In this document: positions 53,394 to 63,805 of the stretch, piece by piece | Layout of the letters: each line of letters begins with the position of its first letter | Position numbering within the stretch: position 1 is the first letter of the stretch | Assembly: GCA_033297075.1 (NCBI GenBank) | Contig: MU858107.1 | Coordinates: forward strand, 64,819 to 128,818 | Source: Rhypophila decipiens | Taxonomy: Eukaryota; Ascomycota; Sordariomycetes; Sordariales; Naviculisporaceae | Direction: 5' to 3' | Length of the DNA stretch: 64,000 bases | Notes under the pieces: model-generated | Databases searched by the model: none | Told to the model about the DNA's origin: nothing | The model's input: the letters and a program-made list of their open reading frames with translations, nothing else | Translations under genes and position numbers: made by a program

Positions 53394-53609
53394 CTAGCAA
53401 GTGGTGCCATCCGGGATCCAGACACAGCCCGGGGGACCCCCGCAGCTGGCACAAAGACACTTGCCAGCGGAGCAGGAGCATCCGGCCCTGCAGCCAGCGC
53501 GGGCTTCGAGATTGGCGCTGGGGGCCTCAAGGCCTTGGTCGGCATCTGGGACGGGGCCAGCCATGGCGATGGCGGCGAATAGGATGGTGGCAAATGCGGT
53601 GATCTTCAT
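53394..53609 (-). CDS. Small secreted Cys-rich protein (71 residues)
   Basis: Single-exon gene of 71 residues with signal peptide MKITAFATILFAAIAMAGP, a short acidic pro-region (DADQGLEAPSANLEARA) and a mature part with 8 Cys: CRAGCSCSAGKCLCASC, then GCVW and a terminal C. The R-A before the first Cys may be a processing site. An even Cys count suggests four disulfides. Family not recognised; a candidate effector, defence or signalling peptide. The TATA box on this strand is at 53742-53734, 125 nt upstream. Confidence 0.75.
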   Translation of the reverse strand: MKITAFATILFAAIAMAGPVPDADQGLEAPSANLEARAGCRAGCSCSAGKCLCASCGGPPGCVWIPDGTTC

Positions 53610-55139
53610 TTTGATAGAGTTGGTGGTGATATGGCTTGGAACGTTTGTGTATCTGGTTGTTACTGTGAATGAACTGGTGGAACTGTCTGTGATGAGAACG
53701 TTCTTGAGTGAAATGACCAGGTGGAAGGAAGGGATTTATATACTGCTGATTTGTCAGAGTATCTATCTCCTATGCTCAGACATGACAAGATGACCAATAA
53801 TCATGAAACATGCAGATCAAGCTAATAAGGCAATCTTGCCTGTTCTGTAAACTCAGGAAAGAATCACGGTGTGCCTCGTTGCTCCTGTGTGGTCGTCGAC
53901 CCACGGTCCCATGCTAACCAAGAAGGAATTATATCTGTTAGCATGGATTGTTATTTGCCTGGATGGTTGAACGGACTATGCCGTTTGGGCTAGATGCCGG
54001 AGTTGCAAATACAAGGCAGGGTCAGTGTACGACTATACATGTACGCAGATGAGCCAGGGACCTGCCTATTACGATTTCATCTATTCAGAACCGCCGATCC
54101 ACCACAGCCCGCTCCAAAGAATTATCGTTCATGTTATGCTCATCTTGTCCATAATGACATTCGTAGAAAAAATAGAGCTGTACGGCATTACCGTAATATC
54201 CGTATATTGGAGCTGCGAAAGAAAACGAGCTTTCCTCACATACTTAGGCTTCGAATAACACCTGGGACCTGAGATGAACGGTCTCGGAGTTGCCTCCAAG
54301 TTTGATGCCACTTGATAGAATCATTTCTGAACTAGCAATACCTGGTAGTCTCGCTATATGACCCTTCGATGAACCCTGATGCCTAGCATACTGAGATCCA
54401 TTCTAAGCCGGCCCGACATCCTGGTTCACCTCCTTACGATTTGTTAACCATCAGAGATGTTGGGCGCGGCCATCCATCTATCTACCACTGAGCCGAGCAC
54501 GCCTTTCGGTGATGTGCATGTCATCTTTTGGCCGTTTGGTTCAGTAGGTTCATTAAGAGAAGTATTCTAGTATGCATCCAAGATCTGGGCTTGCGTACAT
54601 GTATAAGCTGATTTGTAAACATGGTCTTTTGACAAACCAGGCTGACAAAGTCAGGCTTGGATCTACCCTACCACTCGGAGACATTCCTTCACTCTAATAA
54701 ACGCCCTGCTCCAGTCTACGTACGCATAATCCCCGCTTATGCTTATAGGTAGTATCACTTCAACTATAGGCAATACTACGTGAAACGTGTGGTTGACGTC
54801 GTACGAAAGTTGTTTGCATCAAGTCCCACCTGACGCAAACCAAGCTTGACACGAACATCTCCACATCAATGCAACATTCTCGGGGAAGATGACAACATAT
54901 CCCATTGGCTCTATCGTATGGACAATCTCCAAGTCAACGTCCAACTAAACTGCTGACAACGTGTCTCTGCAGCTATGGGGTATTATACGCGGTTCAAGCC
55001 ATTGATAGTTGGTAGTAACATCTGTGGTGCACTTGGCTGTAAACCTGTAACCCATGCCAGTTATGAAACTCCTCTTCCCGGAATCCACGATCGAAAAGTC
55101 TTGTGAGCCCATCATGCCCCCTTCCATGATGGCTACCTC
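53610..55139. other. Intergenic
   Basis: 1.5 kb with the promoter of the Cys-rich peptide gene at its left end and the 3' side of the surface-protein gene at its right. No supported gene. Confidence 0.5.
53734..53742 (-). promoter_or_regulatory. TATA box of the 71-residue peptide gene
   Basis: Minus-strand TATATAAAT, 125 nt upstream of the ATG at 53609. Confidence 0.5.
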
Positions 55140-55715
55140 CTACCAGTAACCGACGAGAATACCACCAGCAGCTGCAACTGCCGCAGCCACCACCGCCCCA
55201 AAGTCCGGCCTCAACGCTCGCGCAGCGCTGTGGAATCTTATGTTGGTAATAGCGAACCTCGGGCTATCGGTAGACCACTGCGGCGCCGACGCATTCTTGG
55301 CGTCGTACAAATGCGCCTGGTAGAACCACACCTTCCCATCCGGCGGCCCGTTCGGGTTCATCTTGGCGAGCTGGTCGCTGAGCTCCCAACGATTGATAGA
55401 GCTCTGCATGATGCCGATCTGGTTCCTCCCACTAGCTAGCACGACGGGGCGGTACTCCACGAGGTCTGAACATAGCGTGATGGTGAAGCTGGGGTAGAGG
55501 CTTGGTTTCTCGCGGTCGACCGTGGAATTGTAGGGTAGTTCGAAGTACTCCCGGGAGAGCCAATAATACTCCTCGGAAAGGTCGAGGGGCCTGCTAAAGT
55601 TGGTGGGATTGCCGAAACTATCGCCCCAAACGAACGTGAAGTTAGTTGCTGCTGCGAGGGCGCTTGATGCTAGCCCGAGGACAAGCAGGAGCGCGGGAAG
55701 GGCGCGACAAGACAT
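55140..55715 (-). CDS. Secreted, probably GPI-anchored surface protein
   Basis: Intronless, 191 residues from the ATG at 55715. The signal peptide MSCRALPALLLVLGLASSALA is followed by a beta-rich-looking domain (FTFVWGDSFGNPTNF, VVLASGRNQIGIMQSSI, WFYQAHLYDAK). Four N-glycosylation sequons are present (NFT, NFS, NST, NAS). The C terminus DFGAVVAAAVAAAGGILVGYW is hydrophobic and preceded by small residues, as in GPI signals. No known family is recognised. It lacks the Ser/Thr-rich stalk of most fungal GPI proteins, so a single-pass membrane anchor is the alternative. Confidence 0.7.
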   Translation of the reverse strand: MSCRALPALLLVLGLASSALAAATNFTFVWGDSFGNPTNFSRPLDLSEEYYWLSREYFELPYNSTVDREKPSLYPSFTITLCSDLVEYRPVVLASGRNQIGIMQSSINRWELSDQLAKMNPNGPPDGKVWFYQAHLYDAKNASAPQWSTDSPRFAITNIRFHSAARALRPDFGAVVAAAVAAAGGILVGYW

Positions 55716-56662
55716 TGTGGCACGGCCAAGGTTTGTTGTTAAGGACTTTAAGGGGAGTGTGACTGTGAGCTGACTTGAACGTAGTGGCCACGATACTTGA
55801 TACTTCTTCCCATTCTTGGCGCTTGACCTTCTGCCATCTTTGTTCTTATAGATCTCTACGGAGTACACTCAGCAGATTACTAGCAACTCTGAGCGTTGCG
55901 TCATTTTACCTAGAGTGTAGCATCCACATCGATCCTTTGCCCTGGTAGCTGCATGCCACTCGGCCTGAATGAGGCTAGCAAGCTACGGGTTATGTACACA
56001 GGCAGACATGCTCCCAATGTCGGATCCCACGTCACACGGCCGCCCCTTGGAGGAAGCGGGCCCGGCGGGGCAAGACCGAATGCGACGCCGATCCCAACCA
56101 CTGAGCCAGGACAGTAATGCTCCCCGGCAAGATCAATGAATGCTGCGTCACCAGATCAGTTACTCTCTCCATCTCTGAGAGACTGACATGAAGAAACAGC
56201 CCAGAAGGACGTCTATAAGTGGGATTAGCTGTTTGACATGTAGCCGTCAATTCTCCTGCCTCGCCCAGAATGTGCTGGTAAAAGGCCCCCGCCTCTCCTC
56301 CGTTTCGTGTTGGTCGTGAGAAACGGAGCTGGTCGCGATGCCAGGAAACATAAGGCTCAGACGCAAGCGTTGCTTGACTAGGCTCTAGGCAAAGCTCTTC
56401 AGCAATAGTCTCAAGGGCAATAGGGGGCGGGTTATGTTTTGGTTCGAGCTGGCTCGGGGTTTCCTCTGTGTGCTAGACTAATGGTCCTGTGGGCTGTGAC
56501 TCTGTTGTGGAGGTGTGCTGCTATAAGTAGTTAATAACTGCTATCTTTTATATCTCGGATCCCCATCGTCAACAATGAGGTTCGGCCAGAGAAGCCGTTG
56601 GGAACAGCTCTGAAGTCCCAATATAAACTCTGGACAGGGATATGCCACTACCAATAAATGTG
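55716..56662. other. Intergenic
   Basis: Promoter of the surface-protein gene (minus strand), then sequence before tRNA-Arg. Nothing else supported. Confidence 0.5.
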
Positions 56663-56734
56663 GGTCCGCTGGCTCAATGGCAGAGCGTCTGACTACGAAT
56701 CAGGAGGTTCCAGGTTCGACCCCTGGGTGGATCG
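56663..56734 (+). tRNA. tRNA-Arg(ACG)
   Basis: The acceptor stem GGTCCGC pairs with GTGGATC (two G-U pairs), discriminator G. D-arm GCTC/GAGC; anticodon stem TCTGA/TCAGG with loop CTACGAA, anticodon ACG at 56695-56697; T-arm CCAGG-TTCGACC-CCTGG. No intron, 72 nt. Confidence 0.95.
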
Positions 56735-57188
56735 TTTATTTTTGACTTTTATATCATTTGACATCTGTAAGATGTTTTCTTCATTTAATTTTTTTTATTT
56801 CCAATAAAAGCTTCAGTTCATTCATCCTGAAAATGAGACGAAAGTGCACCACAGATGGGATGGCTTGTGACGCACAGCTTACAGCGGGTGGACCATCCCC
56901 TCAATTGAACTCTACAGCGCCTGACACTCCTGTCAACTTTCCCACAATTCCCGTCACGAAAGATCGCGCGACAAGTTGAGAATTCTCTTCACCCTCTATC
57001 GATAGCTTTATTCTGAGTCGCTGAAATCGATTGGATAAGCCAAACTACGCGACAGACAGCCAACTTTTGCGCTTCCGGTTTCCCGTCGTCGTCACTTCCC
57101 GCCCCGACGGGATCGGCTAGCGGCCGCGAATAAGCGGGACTGTTTCAGGCTTCCATCACCGAGGAGGCAACCAACAGACACCGACAAG
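56735..57188. other. Intergenic
   Basis: Region between tRNA-Arg and the thioesterase-like gene, with T-rich sequence just after the tRNA that could act as the Pol III terminator. No other feature. Confidence 0.5.
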
Positions 57189-58346
57189 ATGATGCCCATG
57201 ATCTATTCTCCCGCCTTTCACAAGGGTAGGAGAAATCTCACCCCCACTGTTACCCCTCTCCGCAAAAACACCGTCAACAGCGACGAAATGAACCCGTTAA
57301 CGGCAAATCAAGCGGCCGAAACAAGCCAACCCGTCGCTAGCGAGAATGACGGCCCGAATGACTCCACCCGGGTGACCCCGCCGTCGTCAAATCCCGACAA
57401 ACAAGTCGAACCCGCCGACGACGACAAATCCACCATCGTCGAAACCGTAATCGATCCCGCCAAAACGCTCACCATCGACCCTTTAGCCCAAGGAAAATCC
57501 CACACGCATACAATAATCTTTCTCCACGGGCGCGGCGACAGCGCGGAGAACTTCCTCTCATCGCTATCCAGATGGCGAGACTCCAAGGGCCGCACGCCTG
57601 CAGACGTATTCCCGACAATTCGCTGGGTGATCCCCCAGGCACCTCCGCGAAAATGCTACAACCTGCCGATGACGTGGAATCAGTGGTTCGACGTTTACAA
57701 TGTCAAGGACTTTGCCGAGCAGGAGGAGGTTCAGCTTCCGGGGCTTAGGGAATCCGTCTTTGCGGTTAGGGAGCTGATGCGCAAGGAAGCCGAGTTGTTG
57801 GGTGGACGGTGGGATCGGCTTGTTCTGGCGGGCATCTCGATGGGTGGTGCTACCAGTGTGCATACGCTGTTTAACTTGGATATTCCGCCGGGTGTTGATG
57901 GGATCAAGAAGCTGGGTGGATTCATGGGGTTTGCTTGTCGGTGTCCGTTTGCTGGGCGGGAGACGCTTCAGGAGATGAGAGAGGTCTTGGGCCTGGAGGG
58001 GGTCCCTGAGGCAAATGACGATGAGCTGCTGAGGAACACGCCCATTCTGATGCAGCATAATGCTAATGATAACTTGGTTCTGGTCGACAAGGGGAGGGGC
58101 CTCAGGGATATTTTGAGAAACTTTGGAGCGTCTGTTCAGTGGAAGGAGTACGCCGAGGGAGGGCACTGGTTCAACTCGCCTGACGGCGTTGATGATGTGA
58201 TTGAGTTTCTCAAATATCGTGTCAGGGCTGATGACTGTACCTCTAAGCTACATCGTCGACGATCGACTACTAGAGGAGTGTTGGGAAAGTTCAAGGATGG
58301 TTTCGTACGGCGAGTGAGCAGTTCCGGAGAGTTTCCAACGCTGTAG
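57189..58346 (+). CDS. Acyl-protein thioesterase/carboxylesterase-like alpha/beta hydrolase
   Basis: Intronless, 385 residues. Residues ~105-345 match the phospholipase/carboxylesterase (APT1-like) fold: TIIFLHGRGDSAENF, then IPQAPPRKC and WFDVYN. The nucleophile elbow is GISMGG (S217), with Asp D294 in HNANDNLV and His H326 in GGHWF. Such enzymes remove fatty acyl groups from proteins or lysolipids. The ~100-residue N-terminal extension is unusual for APT1, is Pro/Asp/Asn-rich and starts MMPMIYSPAFHKGRR. A downstream ATG at 57288 would remove 33 residues. It is not a secreted protein by sequence. The last ~40 residues are basic and variable. Confidence 0.85.
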   Translation: MMPMIYSPAFHKGRRNLTPTVTPLRKNTVNSDEMNPLTANQAAETSQPVASENDGPNDSTRVTPPSSNPDKQVEPADDDKSTIVETVIDPAKTLTIDPLAQGKSHTHTIIFLHGRGDSAENFLSSLSRWRDSKGRTPADVFPTIRWVIPQAPPRKCYNLPMTWNQWFDVYNVKDFAEQEEVQLPGLRESVFAVRELMRKEAELLGGRWDRLVLAGISMGGATSVHTLFNLDIPPGVDGIKKLGGFMGFACRCPFAGRETLQEMREVLGLEGVPEANDDELLRNTPILMQHNANDNLVLVDKGRGLRDILRNFGASVQWKEYAEGGHWFNSPDGVDDVIEFLKYRVRADDCTSKLHRRRSTTRGVLGKFKDGFVRRVSSSGEFPTL

Positions 58347-58793
58347 ACCCAGACGGTCTGGCTCAGGCCTTGGATAAAACGAGAGTGGACGGATGATTGG
58401 TATTGGTAATGGTAATCATAGACTATGTAACTAGAGATCTTGATCGGTTAAACTTTCCAGACACTACTAGTATTTATCACATTCTCATGGGCACTCGTTC
58501 ACAACAAAGTAATTCATACCAAGTCCCCTTCTACAGGCCTCTGGGCACACTCTGGGCCGAGATGAATCATTTAAAGAGAAGATGCTGCTCTAATACCCCT
58601 GCCCTGCACTTGGAGAAACATTTAGTCTAAACATTTGGTACTTTATATCACGATCCCCACCGCTTTCCTGCATCTATGGTGTATTTGGCGATTCGGGCTG
58701 CCATGAAATCCACTTCTCTCCACAAACGCTCCATTCTGGTTCCCTTCCTCTTTAGACCTTCTACCCAACCCAATTACCACAACCCGAGAAACA
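58347..58793. other. Intergenic
   Basis: 3' region of the hydrolase gene and 5' flank of tRNA-Val. No other feature. Confidence 0.5.
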
Positions 58794-58866
58794 GCTCGGG
58801 TGGTGTAGTGGTTATCACGTCAGTCTCACACACTGAAGGTCCCCGGTTCGACCCCGGGCTCGAGCA
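58794..58866 (+). tRNA. tRNA-Val(CAC)
   Basis: The acceptor GCTCGGG pairs with CTCGAGC, discriminator A. Anticodon stem TCAGT/ACTGA with loop CTCACAC, anticodon CAC; T-arm CCCGG-TTCGACC-CCGGG. No intron, 73 nt. A T-rich run directly downstream fits a Pol III terminator. Confidence 0.95.
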
Positions 58867-59234
58867 TCTTTTTTGGTTCCCGGTCAACCAGCGATCATTT
58901 TCTTTTGATGTTTCTTCTTTATTTTTCACTTCTCCTTCAACCAATAAATCAGACCGAGATATACTGCAAGTTCACCGTCGCTGTGTTCCTGCAGACAGAA
59001 TCGAGCCATTCGAGCTACTAGAGGAATGAGCTTTCTTTCTTATTATATCTACGATACATGTCAAACCGAAGCAGAAAACGCTCAAAACGGCCGTGTTTGA
59101 AATACCGCGACCCCATCCATCCATCCTCCATAACGTCATCTTCAACCCACCTGCCAAGAGCTGTAAACGTTATCAGCCTGTGCCAAAAGCAAATCATACC
59201 AATTCTTATATGCGACACCTGTACACCTCAGGCT
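58867..59234. other. Intergenic
   Basis: 3' flank of tRNA-Val and the 3' side of the FAD monooxygenase gene. Nothing else evident. Confidence 0.5.
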
Positions 59235-60667
59235 CTAGGCCGACTTGCCATGCCCCTTTCGAACCATCAGCATCCGGCCCACCGTCTCGGGGTTCATGGA
59301 CAATTCCGCCTCCTTGAGAGCTTGCATCACAGCTTCAGACCCGCGCTTGACCAGTTCAGCATCGTATTCGGCCATCGTGTGCTTGCTATCTTCACCACCA
59401 CAGCAGATCTTGGTCATGGCATCAACAAAGTTCCGCACGTCAGTGACGGCATGCTGGTAACCCTGGCCGCGATAGGGCAGCATGGGATGAGCTGCATCGC
59501 CTGCCAGAGTGACACGTCCGGAGGGGTGTTGAAACGGTCGAGGGTTCCAGTATTTGAGTTCGTCAATGCAGCATGGACTTCCGGCCGGGGTCTTGTCGAT
59601 AGCCGACTGGAAGGGTTCTGGTAGACCGGTGGTGGACGATTTGAGATAATCGAGGGCTTCTTGGCCTGTGCGAGAGACCGGGAGTGCGGCGAGGTTGCTT
59701 TTCCAGATTTTGTGCCAAAAGGCTGTCCAAGTGGATTTATCGTCTGGATTGGGGGCGTACATCACTATAGATCGATATTATAAGCTGAATGTTCAGAGTT
59801 CTGACGTTGAAGAGATACGAGAAAGGCGGGCACATACCACCATATCCCATAACAGAGTGCAAGCTCATGGTGAGGCTCGCAACTGGGTGTTTCTCCACGA
59901 GCTTCTCGATCACCTCGGTGTCTGGGTAGGTAGCAAGACACGAAGACATGACAAATCCCGAGCTTGCCAACTTGGCATCTTCCCCTTTTCCCTGGAAAAG
60001 CAACTCTCTGACCTTGGAAGACGGTCCATCAGCACCGAGGACGTAGTCTATTCCCGTTGTCACACTCCCATCCGAAAATCTCAAGCTTAGCGACTCATCG
60101 GCATGGTTAGTTCCATGCTCCTGGCAGATCTCGACAAGCTGTTTGCCCCATTGGACAGAGATCCCCTCGGCCTCTAGCCCCTGCAGCAGAACATTTCGCA
60201 ATTTCTGCCTGGAAACCCGTCTTGAGTCCTTCATGAGGCTGCTGAAGAGATGGTCTCCTGTCTGGCCATTATAGCAGACCAGTGATTCGGTATATTCAGA
60301 GAATTCGATGTTGGGGTTGCAAAGTGCTTGAGCGAGGAATTCCTCAGAGCCTCGGCCTTGTCCGTTCAGAGTCTGGCCTTTGTTCTGATGTCGCCCAGGA
60401 AGAAGCAGGTCAAGAAATGCGGGCATGGCCCAGTGGAGGACGATGGTCCAGTCGCGGGGGCGGCATGTCGGGCTGGAGTCTCGGTCGTAGATGGTAATGT
60501 TGGAGAAGCCATTCTATGTGAATGTGAGCTTACGCATGCAGTGATCCCCAGACTGAGATGGGGGGACGTACCTTCTTTAATCCATGAGCGGCAAGCAAAC
60601 CTGTCAAGCCGGCGCCGATGATGGCTACATTGGGTGAGGTACTCGGTTCCTGGAATTGGCTCCCCAT
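59235..60667 (-). CDS. FAD-dependent monooxygenase
   Basis: Three exons (60667-60572, 60513-59838, 59764-59235) give 433 residues. It has the FAD Rossmann motif IIGAGLTGLLAAHG, the middle motif VLGADGPSSKVR (DG motif) and GDAAHPMLPYRGQG near the C-terminal third. This is the group of single-component aromatic or terpenoid hydroxylases that use NAD(P)H. Introns are GT-AG, 58 and 73 nt, with phases that restore GLKK-NGFSNITIYDRD and GYG-VMYAPN. No pathway partner is nearby. It differs clearly from the other FAD monooxygenase in this window, so the two are not recent duplicates. Confidence 0.9.
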
Positions 60668-62486
60668 AGCTGCTGATACATAAATGACGGACGTTGAGGA
60701 TTTGTTCCCGAAGTATTGGGGCTGTTGAAATGTGTCCAGACAATGCTGACTTTGGGGTTCCAATGGAGACTGTCACTGACGCAGAATGTGGTAATAGCTC
60801 CAGTGAGATGAGAAGGAGATGAAAGGCCCAAGGGGACCCGGAGTCCAACCGGTGTAATAACGGACCCGGTGAAGATAAAGCCACAGTGGAGAATTGGTAT
60901 GAGAACTGTATGGAGGTCTGTGACGAGGATGTACGGTACAAGCTGGGCGGACAGATACCTAGGGACCATAGGGTGTGAACTCCAAGCAAAAGCACCTCAA
61001 AAGTACTGTGACAGATTCAGTATCCTCTAAAGCGCATATCATATCCCACATCATTCTCTTGTTCCACACCATTTTGGTCCTCTCAAGGCATTTAACACAA
61101 GTATAAAGATATCATTCATTGTAAAAGGCATAATAGGTATCTCAATTAACATTCTATTTCTCGGCTCACTTTGAGGATCCCTAACTCCAACCTCCACGAC
61201 CGGCGCTGGGAGTAATAAAGATTCCTTTGGCGAGGAAGACGATCACAACTAATTTGGGCCGTGTAAATAGATAAAGACCCGGTCAAGGACTTTTAAAAGT
61301 ATGTAAGCTACCACGTCACACAAAGATTACCGCATTTGTTAACAGTCACGCTTGCATGTTTGGATCTTGATATAGTAGCCGTGCCAACTTTGAGAAGCAT
61401 CTTATGTTGCAATGTGGTATTGATGTTCCGGTGATTCCAAAACGCAGTTAACCTCAAGTACTTCCAGATTTTCAATATATTTTCCCGTTTTCTTCGCCCA
61501 CATTATCAAACGGCATATCCATCCCCACGCCCAGCACCTTTCTGCACATTTGAACTTCATGATGCACTTACAACTAGACTACACCTTCGCACTGGGCGAC
61601 AACCTGCAGTCACCGGACAGTCACACTGTCTTGTTGGTCGCCTAGTCAAAGAAGAGCCGCCGTGTAATTGGACTGTTGGTGATAACCACCTGGCTGATAG
61701 CAAGGTCTGAGCCAAACCCGACTCATTGCAGGGAAATATCTCCAATCTAGGAAAGATGTTGTTTGTGCTCCTCACATATCGACAAGCCACAAAATGTGCC
61801 CCCGTCCAATAGCATAGGCTGATCGAATCTCATACGAGTGTGCTGCTGTGTGACGTCGCGGACATTGGACGAGACCGTCTTGGCAACGTTGGTGATGGTG
61901 TGCACAGTGTATCGTGGACATGCAGGGCCCGAGCAGATTTGGAATCACTCGCTTCTGGATGAGGAACCCGAATGTCAAGACTCTTGACACTTCAGACGGG
62001 TCACGGCAGGTATGATGGTCTGAGTAAGTCAAACTGCCGTCTGGCCCGTTTCTTGAGATTGGCCTTGATCCGCGTTCTGATTGGCTCATTTCATGTTAGA
62101 GATCATCTACTAAATGAGCACCTCTTCATATCACACCTCACATAAAGCCGAGTGTGAATGGCCTCACTCGCTCGCATTCTAGAGTAGGCTCGCACAAGGT
62201 GAACTTTCTCGGAAGTCCGTCGTAACTCCCTGTAAGGTAGATCACCGAATCTCGCTGAATAAGTCATACTCACTATTCCAGCCAATCACAAAGTCCAGTT
62301 TGGTTTCAGTGCATGAATGTCACGCCCTAAGCTCGACATCAGGGCCAATGCTGTATCACTGGGTAGGGCGGTTATAAGCGGGCCGGAGAGCTCAATTCCT
62401 CAACAAAATCGTAGACATGAACCTCATTGTCTTCCTATAAACGTGTCTCCCTATAAACCGGATCACCATTCTCAACACCAAGATCA
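60668..62486. other. Gene-poor interval
   Basis: 1.8 kb of mostly AT-rich sequence between two divergent genes. Short frames only; no domain, tRNA or repeat that I can support. Confidence 0.5.
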
Positions 62487-63467
62487 ATGAAGTCGCAACT
62501 AACCAGCAGAACTTTGATTCCCACAATCCACAAACTTAAACCTCCAACCAAACCTGTGAACCTGATCTTCCCAAAGATATCATCACAACCCACCAGACCA
62601 ATCTCAAAATCCAAAATGACAACCCCCATCGACATCTCTCAAACCGCCTCCCGCGCGACAAGCTTCCGCTCCCTCCACCAACCCGGCAACCCCCTTATCC
62701 TCTCCAACATCTGGGATCCCATCTCAGCACGGATCATGGCCTCCAACCCGAAATGCAAAGCCCTAGCAACCGCCTCCTTCGCACTAGCCCATTCAATCGG
62801 CAAATCCGACGACGACCTGACACTAGAAGATAACCTCTCCCTGATCAAGCCCATCGCCCTCGTGGCCCATAGTCTCAACCTCCCCCTAACAGTCGACCTC
62901 CAAGATGGCTACGCTCCCCAGGACAATCTCGATCTTCTCAAAGAAACCATCACCACCTTGATCAAAGACTTCGGCGTCGTAGGCATCAACCTAGAAGACT
63001 CATGGCACACGACCGCCACATGGCACAAGACAGCACCAATCGGCATAAGCGGTGATGTCATCCCCGAAAACCACGCAGTCGAGCGGATCAAAACCATCCT
63101 GTCAACAGCAAAAGAATTGGGGGTCTCAGATTTCGTGATAAACGCCCGGTCAGATACCTTCCTCTTTGGCGGCTCCCTGGATGAATCCATCCGCCGCGGC
63201 AAAAAATACCTCGAGGCGGGTGCCGAGACGATCTTCATCTTTTGGCCGCCAAAGTGGGAGATGAAGCGGGAAGATGTCCAGCGTGTGATTGATGAGTTGG
63301 GCGGCAAGGTGAATATTACTTGTCGGTTGACTGAGATTGGCAAGGGGGGCTTTACGGCACAGGAGCTGGGACAAATGGGCGTTGCGAGGGTGAGTGTTGG
63401 GCCGGGGATTTATATGGCAGCTTTGGGCGCGATCAAGGAGGCTGCTGGGAAGATTCTTGGGGCTTGA
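62487..63467 (+). CDS. PEP mutase/isocitrate lyase superfamily enzyme, with possible mitochondrial presequence
   Basis: Member of the superfamily that makes or breaks C-C or C-P bonds next to carboxylates, using Mg2+ (PEP mutase, isocitrate/methylisocitrate lyase, oxaloacetate hydrolase relatives). Residues 44-326 form the TIM-barrel enzyme: PLILSNIWDPISARI, ASFALAHSIG, metal-site TVDLQDGY, VGINLEDS, INARSDTFL, IFIFWPPKW and GVARVSVGPGIYMAALGAI. The ATG at 62616 (MTTPIDIS) gives a 283-residue core. An in-frame ATG at 62487 adds 43 residues rich in Lys/Ser/Thr and free of acids, as in mitochondrial presequences. I annotate the longer form but the choice is open. The substrate is unknown. Confidence 0.88.
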   Translation: MKSQLTSRTLIPTIHKLKPPTKPVNLIFPKISSQPTRPISKSKMTTPIDISQTASRATSFRSLHQPGNPLILSNIWDPISARIMASNPKCKALATASFALAHSIGKSDDDLTLEDNLSLIKPIALVAHSLNLPLTVDLQDGYAPQDNLDLLKETITTLIKDFGVVGINLEDSWHTTATWHKTAPIGISGDVIPENHAVERIKTILSTAKELGVSDFVINARSDTFLFGGSLDESIRRGKKYLEAGAETIFIFWPPKWEMKREDVQRVIDELGGKVNITCRLTEIGKGGFTAQELGQMGVARVSVGPGIYMAALGAIKEAAGKILGA

Positions 63468-63805
63468 GTAAAATCAAGATATTCTTTACCATAGCGGGTG
63501 AGGCTTATAGAACGTACCTGGTGGTGAAGGGGCTTTGACCCACTTTTGTCGTCAAGAATTCTGACATTCAGTTGAAAAGAAAGGCGTCATAGGAGCTGGA
63601 ATAGATGTCTTGACTGGGCTAGAAAGTCAAACTGGACTAGTGTCTCTATATGAAAGTAGCAGTCACCAGTCTTCAGTCCTTTACCAGCCAATTCCTACTT
63701 CCCTGTCGCTTAGCCGTGTCAACATGCTCACACCCCAACAGTTCATATCCAAATCCCAGCACTCTCACAAAATCCCCTTGATTTTCCTCACATTCCAACT
63801 TCGTC
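63468..63805. other. Intergenic between convergent 3' ends
   Basis: 3' regions of the PEP-mutase-like gene and of the gene at the right edge. Nothing else seen. Confidence 0.4.
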
